DNA from: Luteolibacter sp. LG18
Lineage (GTDB): Bacteria > Verrucomicrobiota > Verrucomicrobiia > Verrucomicrobiales > Akkermansiaceae
DNA: 64,000 nucleotides
Direction of reading: 5' to 3'
NCBI RefSeq assembly: GCF_036322585.1
Contig: NZ_AP024600.1
Location: 5,270,001-5,334,000 of the forward strand
The translations under genes and the position numbers were made by a program. Below the pieces are notes generated by a model. That model did not search any database and had not been told where the DNA came from. It worked only from the letters and a program-made list of their open reading frames with translations. The number at the start of each line of letters is the position of its first letter. The stretch's first letter is position 1. Positions 50,312 to 58,476 of the stretch are shown one piece after another.

Positions 50312-50986
50312 TCAATCGTCGTCCTCGTCAAGAGAAACCGACTCGGAATCTTCATCATCGGCGTAATTTCCACCGCTGAAGCCGACTTCGTTGGACGGAC
50401 GGAAGCGGCGGTTGCCGTATTCCTTCTCCCACTGGGCCTGGCATTCGACCGTCAGGCGGGCGAACGGGATGGCTTCGAGGCGGGCCGTCGGGATCTTGCG
50501 ACCGGACATCTCGCAGACGCCGTAGGCACCCTTCTTGATGCGCTGGAGGGCCTGCTCGATTTCGTAAAGGGCGTCCTGTTCCTTCGCCAGCACGCTGAGG
50601 GCGAAATCGCGGTCGTAGGCATCGCTGCCGGCGTCACCCTGGTGCATGCCGGAGCCGGAGGCCTCGGAGCCTTCCGGAGCATTGCGGATCGTGTCGCGGG
50701 TGGTGCCGGTCATGGCGTCCACCAGCTCGTCACGGAGATCGAGGAGGCGCTGCTTCTGCTTGTCGACGAAAACGGGAGAATGGGTGCCACCGCCGTTGAC
50801 CGGGGCGATTTCGACCGCCACGGGCTCCTCGGCCACCACCTTGGCGACCGGCTTCTCGGGCTCGGCCTTCTTCGGCGCGGCCTTCTTGACAGGAGTCGGG
50901 GCCGCCTTCGGCGACTTCGCCGGAGCGGCACTCTTGGCGGGAGCCTTCGGCTCGACCTTTTTCGGGGTGGATTTCTTCGCGGCCAT
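50312..50986 (-). CDS. TraR/DksA-family regulator with degenerate zinc finger and Lys/Ala/Pro-rich extension
   Basis: The protein has 224 residues; the start at 50986 is the first Met of the basic segment. Residues 1-75 are a Lys/Ala/Pro-rich tail (MAAKKSTPKKVEPKAPAKSA), absent from classical DksA. Residues about 80-200 form the DksA coiled coil and finger. The finger reads YGVCEMSGRKIPTARLEAIP ... ARLTVECQ, so two of the four usual cysteines are Ser and Thr (C-x2-S and T-x2-C). The acidic C-terminus ends DEDDD. It probably binds RNA polymerase like DksA but with weak or no zinc dependence, as in DksA2-type paralogues. Confidence 0.88.
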   Translation of the reverse strand: MAAKKSTPKKVEPKAPAKSAAPAKSPKAAPTPVKKAAPKKAEPEKPVAKVVAEEPVAVEIAPVNGGGTHSPVFVDKQKQRLLDLRDELVDAMTGTTRDTIRNAPEGSEASGSGMHQGDAGSDAYDRDFALSVLAKEQDALYEIEQALQRIKKGAYGVCEMSGRKIPTARLEAIPFARLTVECQAQWEKEYGNRRFRPSNEVGFSGGNYADDEDSESVSLDEDDD

Positions 50987-51471
50987 GGCGCGTGAGCGAG
51001 TTCTCTGTGAGAGGTTGGTAAATCGTGCGAGCGCGTCTTGCGCGTCCCCCACCCTTTGAGAAGGGCGGGGTGGATTAGCCCCTGAACGCTCCACCTTCAA
51101 GGGGAAATTTCATAAATCCGAGGTGCTGTCCCTCTTGAGAAAGTTTTTTACTCCAACAGCCGCCGGAACCCCTGAAATCCCGGGCGTTTCTTGAAATTCC
51201 GTGGTAGGTTCGCCTGAGTTTTGCGGTCGCGGAGCGTGCCGAGTCAGCAATCTCGGAAGGAGTCGAGCCTTCAGGCGAGGAAGGTCTTCCCGGGAGGCGG
51301 AGGCCCCGGATTCCCTTCCCCGGGGTGCAGCGAAGCTTTCCCCATACACCCACCGGGATAGAAAACCGCCCCCCCGCCCTTTCGTCTCCCAAAAGGCTCC
51401 CCCGCCTCTGCCCCCCTCCTCGCCTAAAGGCTCGACTCCCTCCACCGGCGGACCCTACGCTGCGCGCCCGT
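50987..51471. other. 485-bp divergent region between dksA-like gene and scpB
   Basis: It should hold promoters for the minus-strand dksA/rpmG/rpsR operon and the plus-strand scpB. An AT-containing patch TTGAGAAAGTTTTTT lies at 51131-51146. No Zur-like AT-rich palindrome was seen upstream of the dksA-like gene. Most of the right half is occupied by the long inverted-repeat pair listed separately; no conserved structured-RNA core (SRP, 6S, RNase P, tmRNA) could be recognised. Confidence 0.5.
51259..51440. repeat. Long inverted-repeat pair with GGAG/CTCC ends (REPIN-like)
   Basis: The left arm, 51259-51284, reads GGAGTCGAGCCTTCAGGCGA and on to GGAAGG. The right arm, 51415-51440, is its reverse complement except at two positions, over about 26 bases. 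Each arm has an internal small hairpin (GCCT/AGGC). The heads GGAG and CTCC face outward as in REPINs of the GGAG class. Between them lie about 130 bases of G/C-rich sequence with further local palindromes (CCCCGG... CCGGGG at 51304-51324). Confidence 0.65.
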
Positions 51472-52170
51472 ATGGAACTCAGCGCGATCGTCGAAGCCCT
51501 GCTCATTGCCTCCGATGAGCCCCTTGCTACTTCGGAAGTCGCCCGGCTGGTGCGCGCCCGGGTGGCGGAGGCGGAGGATGTCCGCGCCCGCGAGTTCGAG
51601 GAGGGCAAGGAGCCCGCCGCGCTGGAGGAATGGCTCACCAACCTCTCCGCCGTGTCCTCCGAGCAGGTCGCCGAGGCGATCGCCGCCCTGAACACCGCCT
51701 ACGAGACCTCCGGCCGTGCCTTCTACCTGACCGAGCGAGCCAAGGGCTGGAAACTCTACACCCGCCCGAAGTTCGGTGAATTCGTCCGCCAGCTCTTCCC
51801 CGGCCGCAAGCCGGAGCGCCTCAGCGGCCCCGCCATGGAAACCCTGGCCATCATCGCCTACCGCCAGCCGATCACCAAGGCCGCCATGGAGGCGGTCCGC
51901 GGCGTGTCCTGCGATGGCATGATCCAGAAGCTGCTCGACCGCGACCTCGTCCGCATCGGCGGCCGCGCCGACCTGCCCGGCCGCCCGCTGCTCTACGAGA
52001 CCACCGACCTGTTCTTCGAGCACTTCGGCATCCGCAGCGTGGACGACCTCCCGAACTCCGCCGAGCTCCGCAAGGTGAAGCTCCCCGAGCCGAAGGACGC
52101 CGCTCCTGCCGAACCGGAACCCCAGCAGCTCAGCCTCGGCGCGAACGCCGAATCCTCCTCCGAATCGTGA
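51472..52170 (+). CDS. scpB: Segregation and condensation protein B
   Basis: The protein has 232 residues. The ATG at 51472 begins the family N-terminus MELSAIVEALLIASDEPLAT; an open frame extends upstream but only through the repeat. Two winged-helix domains are seen, with the ScpB signature SGPAMETLAIIAYRQPITKA, MIQKLLDRDLVRIGGRADLP and GRPLLYETTDLFFEHFGI. With ScpA and SMC it forms the bacterial condensin that organises chromosomes. The C-terminal 35 residues are a low-complexity Ser/Glu/Pro tail. scpA is not adjacent. Confidence 0.95.
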   Translation: MELSAIVEALLIASDEPLATSEVARLVRARVAEAEDVRAREFEEGKEPAALEEWLTNLSAVSSEQVAEAIAALNTAYETSGRAFYLTERAKGWKLYTRPKFGEFVRQLFPGRKPERLSGPAMETLAIIAYRQPITKAAMEAVRGVSCDGMIQKLLDRDLVRIGGRADLPGRPLLYETTDLFFEHFGIRSVDDLPNSAELRKVKLPEPKDAAPAEPEPQQLSLGANAESSSES

Positions 52171-52210
52171 GAAGGGTCTCCACCCTGCCGTCGTCGTTCA
52201 GAGGAATTCC

Positions 52211-52300
52211 AACCACAGACGGACACGGATGAACACAGATGGAAGAAAGGATGGGATAGAGCGCCCTTTCTTCATTTCTGATCCGTGTCCATCCGTGGTT
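52211..52300. repeat. Inverted pair of 10-bp degenerate tandem repeats
   Basis: AACCACAGACGGACACGGAT followed by GAACACAGATGG (52211-52242) is a run of decamers. ATCCGTGTCCATCCGTGGTT (52281-52300) is the same words in the opposite orientation, 38 bases on. The same decamers occur at 25969-25998. It lies between scpB and pheA; a further TTCTGTTAATCCTGTCC word lies near 52393. Confidence 0.8.
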
Positions 52301-52445
52301 CCAAATCCTGCTGGAAACACGCGGCCACCAAATGACAGCGGGATTTCCGCCCTTCAGGTGATGGATTTCGCTTCCTCCGAATCCTGAAACCTTCTGTTAA
52401 TCCTGTCCGTCCGGCGGCCCCGGACTTCATCCCCTTTCCCCACCC

Positions 52446-53516
52446 GTGAATCTCGACGACATCCGCAAGCAGATCGACGCCATCGACACCGACCTGCTCG
52501 ACCTTCTCAACCGCCGCGCCGACCTGGTCCATGAAGTGGGCGTGGTGAAGAAGCGCGACGGCCTCCAGATCTACGCCCCGGAGCGCGAGGAGCTCGTCCT
52601 CCGCCGCCTGATCGAAAAGAGCCAGGGACGCCTGCCGGAGAAATCGATCCGCGCCATCTACCGCGAGATCATGTCCGCCGCGCTTGCGCTGGAAGACGAC
52701 CTCAAGATCGCCTACCTCGGCCCGGAAGGCACCTGGACCCACCAGGCCGCGATCAAGAAATTCGGCCACTCGGTGAACTACTCGCCGCAGCCGAACTTCG
52801 CCGACGTCTTCGACCAGGTCGCCCGCCGCCGCGCCGACTACGGCGTGGTCCCGATCGAGAACTCCACCGAGGGCGCGGTGTCCCACACGCTCGACCTGTT
52901 CGTCGATTCCCCGCTGCACATTTGCGCGCAGATCCTGATGCGGATCGAGAACGGCCTGATGGCCTCCATTCCCCGCGAACAGATCAAGACGCTCTACTCG
53001 CACCCCCAGGTCTTCGGCCAGTGCCGCTCGTGGATCCTGAAGAATTTCCCGGACGCGGACCTCGTCGAGGTCTCCTCCACCACCAAGGCCGCCCAGCTCG
53101 CCCGCGACAACGCCGCGCAGGGCGCCGCCGCCATGGGTGGCCCGCTGGCCGCCGAAATGTACGGCCTCACCATGCTGGAGGAAGCGGTCCAGGACCGCGC
53201 CACGAACACCACCCGCTTCCTGGTGATCGGCGAGAAAACCTGCCCGCCCACCGGCAACGACCGCACCTCGATCCTCTTCGCCATCCAGGACAAGCCCGGC
53301 TCGCTGGTCAGCGCCCTGCAGGCCTTCGACCAGTTCCACATCAACATGTCGAAGATCGAGTCCCGCCCCTCGAAGCGGAAGGACTGGGAATACATCTTCT
53401 ACGTCGACCTCGCCGGCCACTGCGACGACAAGGAGGTCGCCTCCGCCATGGAGGAACTCCACCGCCACTGCTCGCTGGTGAAACTCCTGGGGTCCTACCC
53501 GGACACCGGGGAGTGA
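52446..53516 (+). CDS. pheA: Bifunctional chorismate mutase/prephenate dehydratase
   Basis: The protein has 356 residues with a GTG start, right at the family N-terminus. Residues 1-85 are an AroQ-type chorismate mutase (DIRKQIDAIDTDLLDLLNRR). Residues 88-270 are prephenate dehydratase (IAYLGPEGTWTHQAAIKKFG; VVPIENSTEGAVSHTLDLF; the TRF motif in NTTRFLVIG). Residues 275-350 are an ACT regulatory domain (TSILFAIQDKPGSLVSALQA; KIESRPSKRKDWEYIFYVD), implying phenylalanine feedback control. It makes phenylpyruvate from chorismate. It is 276 bp downstream of scpB. Confidence 0.96.
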   Translation: MNLDDIRKQIDAIDTDLLDLLNRRADLVHEVGVVKKRDGLQIYAPEREELVLRRLIEKSQGRLPEKSIRAIYREIMSAALALEDDLKIAYLGPEGTWTHQAAIKKFGHSVNYSPQPNFADVFDQVARRRADYGVVPIENSTEGAVSHTLDLFVDSPLHICAQILMRIENGLMASIPREQIKTLYSHPQVFGQCRSWILKNFPDADLVEVSSTTKAAQLARDNAAQGAAAMGGPLAAEMYGLTMLEEAVQDRATNTTRFLVIGEKTCPPTGNDRTSILFAIQDKPGSLVSALQAFDQFHINMSKIESRPSKRKDWEYIFYVDLAGHCDDKEVASAMEELHRHCSLVKLLGSYPDTGE

Positions 53517-53526
53517 TCCTCCATGC

Positions 53527-54144
53527 ATGAAAGAGAAGTCCGGGGGATTACTACACGCGCGGATCGGATTCGGGATCGCGCTGGCGATGGCCGCCGCGGC
53601 GCATTTCCTACCGGCCTGGAGGATGGAAAGGTACACCCTCTGCGATCTTTGGAGCGAGTTTGCCCATGACGTGGAATTCCTGCTCAGCGGCAGCTACTCC
53701 CTGGACCGGCTGATGAGTTCGGCGGCGATCCTGTGCGTGACCGCCACCATGATCGCCGCGCCGTTTCTCGTCCGTTTCCTGCAAGGAGCGCGCGCCCTGC
53801 TGTGGGTGGTGCGGTTGCTGGCGCTGGCCTTCAGCGGCTGGTTCACCGTGATCATCGTCCACGCCACCCGGCATTTCGAAACCCAGCGGATCACCCTTCT
53901 CGCCATCGGCCCCGGCCTGTGGCTGCTGATGGGCGCGTTCTGGATCTTCACCCTCTCGATGTTCCTCATCCGGGCCCGCAAGGGCGGAGCGGAAGAGCCG
54001 CCCTCCAGATGTTGGAGAGTCCACCGGAACCGGCGTTTCCCGTCCCCTGCGACCGCGCCCGGTCTCACTTGCCCGGATTGGCCGCGGCGGCCCGGTCCAG
54101 CATGTTGCGCAGGTCCTTGTCCGCTTCATGGAATGCCCCGTTGA
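53527..54144 (+). CDS. Hypothetical membrane protein
   Basis: The protein has 205 residues with about four transmembrane segments (IGFGIALAMAAAAHFLPAW; SSAAILCVTATMIAAPFLV; LLWVVRLLALAFSGWFTVII; LLAIGPGLWLLMGAFWIF). The last 40 residues are Arg/Pro/Cys-rich and overlap the 3' end of the next gene on the opposite strand by 80 bp, so the true C-terminus could be shorter. It begins 10 bp after pheA, which suggests co-transcription. Confidence 0.6.
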   Translation: MKEKSGGLLHARIGFGIALAMAAAAHFLPAWRMERYTLCDLWSEFAHDVEFLLSGSYSLDRLMSSAAILCVTATMIAAPFLVRFLQGARALLWVVRLLALAFSGWFTVIIVHATRHFETQRITLLAIGPGLWLLMGAFWIFTLSMFLIRARKGGAEEPPSRCWRVHRNRRFPSPATAPGLTCPDWPRRPGPACCAGPCPLHGMPR

Positions 54145-55249
54145 GCACCCGATCATTGCGCACGTAATCCTGCTGGAGATAGTACTGGGTCAAGGCATAG
54201 CGGTTCGAGATGATCTGGAGATCCTCGGGAGTCGGGCTCCTCCGGTTGGCCAAGCCACCCTCGTTCAGATCCTCCACCAGGTTCCGCTTCTGGTCGGGCA
54301 TCAGCGATTGGTCAAACAAGGCGGTGTGAAACAGATCGAGCGCTTGCTCGTTCGCTCCCACATAGGCCAAGGCCGCCCGGGCGAGTGGCTCCTTGCTCCC
54401 GGGTTCCGACAGCCTCGCGTCCTGGTAGTAGCGGCTCACTAGGGCCACGCTTTGCGCTCCGAGGGATTGCTGGAGATAACGCAAGGCCGCCTGATCCACC
54501 TGGCCGTCGGACTGGATGATCTGGCTCTGGGCCGCCGCCACATAGGAGGTGTCACCAAACCGCTTCATCACGTCGAAGAGCATTTCCCGGTCCGCGGCAG
54601 CCCCCTCCTTGAGCAGCCGGCCGGCCGCGGCCAGCGCATCCTCCTTGTAGGTTCCGGGAGCCATCTCCTCGAGAATCTGGGTCAGGTAGGCCACCTCCAA
54701 CCCATTCCGGGTGCGGCCAAGCGCCTCGACCAGGATACCCTCCGCGTCCTTGCCCCCGGTGTGGCGCACCTGATCGAACAACGCGATCCGGAGCGAAGCC
54801 GGCACCAGGGCGTCGACGAGGCTCTTCAGGTTACGACGTGCCTTGTTGCCCGGCGGAACATAAGTCACATCCGAGCCGCCCGCGAGAAATTGGCGGATGG
54901 CCGGCAAGGCCTGGGGACCGATCCGGGAAAGCTGCTCCAGTGCCGCCAGCATCTGGCGTGTCGAGCGGGCATTCCCCTCGCTGAACGGCAGGTTCGCCAG
55001 TTGGTTGAGGAGGAATGGCGCGCTGGGTCCCGCGGCTTCCGGAGCCGACCGGCCCGATTCCACGATCACGCGGGAACCGCTGTCCCGCTTCGCCCCCCGG
55101 CCATTCAACGCGGCCTCAAGCCGACCCTTCTCCAGTTCCCAAGCTGAACGCTGGGCCTCGATCTGTCCGGCATACCGATGCTCCTCCACGATCACGGCAA
55201 GGACGAGGCCAAGTCCGAGGGCCAACAGAAGCTGAACAGGTGTTTTCAT
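54065..55249 (-). CDS. Hypothetical membrane-anchored helical-repeat protein
   Basis: The protein has 394 residues with an N-terminal anchor (PVQLLLALGLGLVLAVIV) and a short coiled coil (residues 25-50). The rest is helical with HEAT/TPR-like spacing (AALEQLSRIGPQALPAIRQF; LVEALGRTRNGLEVAYLTQI; RYLQQSLGAQSVALVSRYYQ). No family was recognised. A similar style is seen in the proteins at 39062 and 34436. Confidence 0.7.
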   Translation of the reverse strand: MKTPVQLLLALGLGLVLAVIVEEHRYAGQIEAQRSAWELEKGRLEAALNGRGAKRDSGSRVIVESGRSAPEAAGPSAPFLLNQLANLPFSEGNARSTRQMLAALEQLSRIGPQALPAIRQFLAGGSDVTYVPPGNKARRNLKSLVDALVPASLRIALFDQVRHTGGKDAEGILVEALGRTRNGLEVAYLTQILEEMAPGTYKEDALAAAGRLLKEGAAADREMLFDVMKRFGDTSYVAAAQSQIIQSDGQVDQAALRYLQQSLGAQSVALVSRYYQDARLSEPGSKEPLARAALAYVGANEQALDLFHTALFDQSLMPDQKRNLVEDLNEGGLANRRSPTPEDLQIISNRYALTQYYLQQDYVRNDRVLNGAFHEADKDLRNMLDRAAAANPGK

Positions 55250-55539
55250 CAGGGAGCGCAGGTTGAAGCTGACAGGCGGCGCACCGGGGCGACCCGCCGC
55301 GAACGGATGTTTTCCGTGATGGCCATCTTACGCACCCAAGATGACGGGAGAATGATGCTGGAAAAAATTCGTTCCCTTGAAGGAGGCCAGGTGCCTTGCG
55401 CCCATCGCTCTACGAAACGCGTTTTGCCCAGCTAGCCCCTGATGATGACGCGCCGGACAGATAGCTCCTCAGCCTTCCACACCCGTTCCGTCACCGGGCG
55501 ACCACCTCTCCAAGGTTACGTTTCAAAGAGCCAGCCCAC

Positions 55540-56010
55540 CTACATCCCCTGCTCCGGCGGCTCCTTGAGAGACAACTCCAATTTTTTCCGTGAAGCAGGA
55601 GCGCACAGGCGGCCGAATCCCAGCAGCAAAACTCCTAACGCCAGCAGGATGCTGAGCTCCGCGCCATCACCGCCAACCCAGCGGTTCATGGGACTGAGCC
55701 AGACCAGCCAGGTGCCCGCGGCGAGAATACGGGCGGTCCAGCGCAACAGGGCATTCTGGACAAACGCCGGGAGGAACACCGGCGCGGCGAGCACGAGCGC
55801 CACCGATGTCACGCAAAGCCCGTCGAAGACCAGCGAGGCGTAGTCCGGCTTTCCACGAAAGCCCGCCAGCACCTCGTCCCCCATCCGCATCCAGAAACTC
55901 CAACCGTGTTGGGAGATCCACAGCACCTGCCCCGCAACGAGAATGAAGACCGCCAACACGAGCAACGCGCGGGCGTGGCGGATGCGGGGATCTTCGGTAG
56001 CAAATGACAT
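55540..56010 (-). CDS. Hypothetical membrane protein
   Basis: The protein has 156 residues with about four membrane helices (ALLVLAVFILVAGQVLWIS; LCVTSVALVLAAPVFLPAF; ARILAAGTWLVWLSP; LSILLALGVLLLGFGRL). No family was recognised. The upstream small gene (56029-56217) ends 18 bp away on the same strand. Confidence 0.65.
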   Translation of the reverse strand: MSFATEDPRIRHARALLVLAVFILVAGQVLWISQHGWSFWMRMGDEVLAGFRGKPDYASLVFDGLCVTSVALVLAAPVFLPAFVQNALLRWTARILAAGTWLVWLSPMNRWVGGDGAELSILLALGVLLLGFGRLCAPASRKKLELSLKEPPEQGM

Positions 56011-56028
56011 GCGGGTGGCGCGGCAGGT

Positions 56029-56217
56029 TCAACCGGGCTCCGGTGACGAGAAATCCTCCGCCGACGCGGTCACCACTTCCGGAAAAGAATGCTGCCAACC
56101 ACGCAGGAACCCACGGGCGCGTTTCACCACGGCTTTTCCGGTCATCCGTAGAAAACTAGCAAGACATCCCCCACCAAGCAAGATCCCCGCTCCCGAGACA
56201 CCCCAACAAAAACGCAT
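56029..56217 (-). CDS. Possible 62-residue membrane protein
   Basis: Reads MRFCWGVSGAGILLGGGCLA, one hydrophobic helix, then a basic stretch (KAVVKRARGFLRGWQ) and an acidic tail ending SSPEPG. It sits directly upstream of the 156-residue membrane protein on the same strand with an 18-bp gap, as expected for an operon partner. No family is known to me and the ribosome-binding site is weak, so it may be non-coding. Confidence 0.4.
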   Translation of the reverse strand: MRFCWGVSGAGILLGGGCLASFLRMTGKAVVKRARGFLRGWQHSFPEVVTASAEDFSSPEPG

Positions 56218-56304
56218 GTAACTTTTCCGGTGGAGCCACGGTATCGGATGGGCTGAAGCCGTGCCGCGCCGATTACCCACGCTGGCATGGATTCATCGCA
56301 TCGC

Positions 56305-57261
56305 ATGAACCCCAAAATCCACCACCTCGTCACCAGCCTCGCGCTGGCCACCTTCGTCTCCGCGGAGCCTTCCACCGCGCCGGACCGGCATGACTTCTTC
56401 TACGCCGGTGAGGCGAAGACGCAGGACATGTATGTCGTCGGCAAGGGCCAGGTCCTCTGGAGCTACCACAACCCCGGCAGCCGCGGCGAGATCAGCGATG
56501 CCGTGCGGCTTTCCAACGGCCGCATCCTCTTCGCCCACCAGTACGGCGTCACCCTGATCGACAGCCAGACCAAGGACAACAAGGTGCTGTGGCACCACGA
56601 CGCGCCCGCCGGATGCGAGATCCACACCGCCAGCCCGATCGGCACGGAGCGCGTGGTGTTCCTCCAGAACGGACCCGAACCGAAGTGCGTGGTGATGAAC
56701 ATCACCACCGGCCAGGTGGAGCGGGAGTTCCCGCTGGAGGTCGGGAATCCGAAAAGCACCCACGGCCAGTTCCGCCACGCCGAGCTCACCACCGCGGGCA
56801 CGCTGCTGGTGGCGCACATGGACCATGGCAAGGTCTCCGAATACGACGACCACGGCAAGGAACTGTGGACCGCGAAATTCCCCGGCCCCTGGGCCGCCTC
56901 CCGCTTGGCCAACGGCAACACGCTGGTCACCGGCACCAAGCTGGTGCGCGAGCTCAATCCCGCGGGCGAAACCGTGTGGGAGCTCACCACCGCCGATCTT
57001 CCGGACCAGGGCATCCGCAGCTTCCAGATCGCCACGCGGCTGGCCAATGGCAACACGCTGGTGAACAACTGGGTGAACTCGTGGAGCGAGACCATCGACC
57101 CGGAAACCGCCCCGGCGCAGGCGCTGGAGATCACGCCCGACAAGAAGGTGGCGTGGGTGCTGCGCTGGTGGAAGGGGCCGAACGCGCTCGGCCCGTCCAC
57201 CACCCTCCAGCTCCCGGACAGCCCGCGCATCCAGAACTTCCGCTTCGGGGAGTTCCACTGA
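56305..57261 (+). CDS. Secreted beta-propeller (PQQ-like) protein
   Basis: The protein has 318 residues. The ATG at 56305 starts a signal peptide (MNPKIHHLVTSLALATFVSA); an ATG at 56287 adds six residues. The body has repeated propeller blades with W/G-rich turns (KGQVLWSYHNPGSRGEISD; DNKVLWHHDAPAGCEIHTA; ELWTAKFPGPWAASRLANGN; GETVWELTTADLPDQGI) typical of PQQ-repeat-like domains, without the full quinoprotein active site. It is probably periplasmic and may bind or sense a ligand. Confidence 0.8.
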   Translation: MNPKIHHLVTSLALATFVSAEPSTAPDRHDFFYAGEAKTQDMYVVGKGQVLWSYHNPGSRGEISDAVRLSNGRILFAHQYGVTLIDSQTKDNKVLWHHDAPAGCEIHTASPIGTERVVFLQNGPEPKCVVMNITTGQVEREFPLEVGNPKSTHGQFRHAELTTAGTLLVAHMDHGKVSEYDDHGKELWTAKFPGPWAASRLANGNTLVTGTKLVRELNPAGETVWELTTADLPDQGIRSFQIATRLANGNTLVNNWVNSWSETIDPETAPAQALEITPDKKVAWVLRWWKGPNALGPSTTLQLPDSPRIQNFRFGEFH

Positions 57262-57316
57262 CCTCCGCCGCGATTTTCACAATCGAGGAATGGCATTCCG
57301 GCCACCGGCACGCTAA

Positions 57317-58270
57317 ATGGTAGTGCCCGGGTGGCTGGATGCCATGGATGATCTCCCCCTCACCTTGCTCGCGCTCTCCGCCGCCATGCTCCCGCTGGTG
57401 CTGGCGGCGCGGGCACTGGCAATGGGCTACCGGTTTTCGGAAACCGCGCTCACGGTGCGATCGTTCGGTTTCATCCGGCTTCAGGAGCTGACCTTCGATG
57501 GTGCCAGGCTGGAAGCGGTCGGCCGGGCCCGCGAGGAACTGCCACGGCTCCTGGAACGACTCCCGAACCACAAGGTGGTGGACCTCACCCGCACCTTCTT
57601 CTCGCGATGGATGGTGTGCGGGTTCGTGAGCACCCCGGACCGCCTGGTCATCCTGCCCCATCCGGTGGCGCGCGCGCTGGTATCGAGGAATCCCCGGGCA
57701 CGCTGGTCCCTGACACGGACGGAAACCCGCCTCCGGCTGGCCCAATTGCCCCGTCGCACGATCCGCGCGTGGCCGCGGTGGCTGACCATCGGTCCCCTCC
57801 CCACGTCCGTGCTGCTGCTGCTCCTCACCGCGGGCCAGATGGCCTACACGATTCGCGCCCTGAGGCTTCAGGCACGGGCTTACGTGCGGTATGGGGTCCC
57901 GGCCTCCGATCGCCTGGAGGCCATGACAGAGCTTGTCATCAGCCAGCTCAGCGAGCCCCTTCTGGTCTTCTTCTGCGGCTGTTGGATCCTCGCTAGCGCC
58001 ACGGCGGGCAGACCACCTCCCTCCCTGCTCCCCAAGCTGGCGAGCCTCGCGGTGCTGGCCGGATTCATGACGGGTTCACGCGGCAGCCACGAACTATCCC
58101 ATTTGTGGGAGCAGGATTGCGTGAGCTATGGCAACACCATCGCGCTGTTCCTGTGGTCCTGCCTCGGCTGCTGCGCCCTGATGCTGACCAAGCCGGTGCT
58201 GGCCCGGTTGTTCAACCCTGCTCCCGCACGCGACGCCCCGCTCATGGAGCAGGAGCCCAGACGCTGGTGA
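57317..58270 (+). CDS. Hypothetical polytopic membrane protein
   Basis: The protein has 317 residues. Hydrophobic segments lie near residues 14-35, 155-180, 205-230, 245-260 and 275-295. A soluble loop between 45 and 150 has an RFSETALTVRSFGFIRLQEL segment. No family was recognised. It is 55 bp downstream of the propeller gene and ends at a strong terminator 145 bp on. Confidence 0.65.
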   Translation: MVVPGWLDAMDDLPLTLLALSAAMLPLVLAARALAMGYRFSETALTVRSFGFIRLQELTFDGARLEAVGRAREELPRLLERLPNHKVVDLTRTFFSRWMVCGFVSTPDRLVILPHPVARALVSRNPRARWSLTRTETRLRLAQLPRRTIRAWPRWLTIGPLPTSVLLLLLTAGQMAYTIRALRLQARAYVRYGVPASDRLEAMTELVISQLSEPLLVFFCGCWILASATAGRPPPSLLPKLASLAVLAGFMTGSRGSHELSHLWEQDCVSYGNTIALFLWSCLGCCALMLTKPVLARLFNPAPARDAPLMEQEPRRW

Positions 58271-58403
58271 GACCGCGCGGCGCCTTAACGGAAATGGGAT
58301 GCTTAACACGGAAACCGGAGCCTCCCTTTGCAATTCCGCGGATCAAGCGCATGATGTCCCTGTCAAACGGAACACCCTTGCCGTGCGACAAGGTTTTCTT
58401 GGG

Positions 58404-58464
58404 TATAATGCAATGAACAAACACTCGGCGGCACCCCTCGGGCGCTTCCGGGTGTTTGTTTTTT
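58404..58464 (+). terminator. Strong terminator directly preceded by a perfect TATAAT
   Basis: AACAAACACTCGG (58416-58428) and CCGGGTGTTTGTT (58448-58460) form a 13-bp stem with one wobble, followed by T4 (six Ts in all). This is a rho-independent terminator for the gene ending at 58270, and may also serve the convergent minus gene ending at 58477. TATAAT at 58404-58409 lies just before the stem; without a good -35 box it may be chance, or may promote a tiny transcript. Confidence 0.85.
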
Positions 58465-58476
58465 CCACCAGGACGC

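Noticed and set aside
50987..51471. Possible structured RNA (SRP, 6S, RNase P) in the divergent gap before scpB
   Set aside because: No conserved core of these RNAs could be found; the structure is explained by the inverted-repeat pair.
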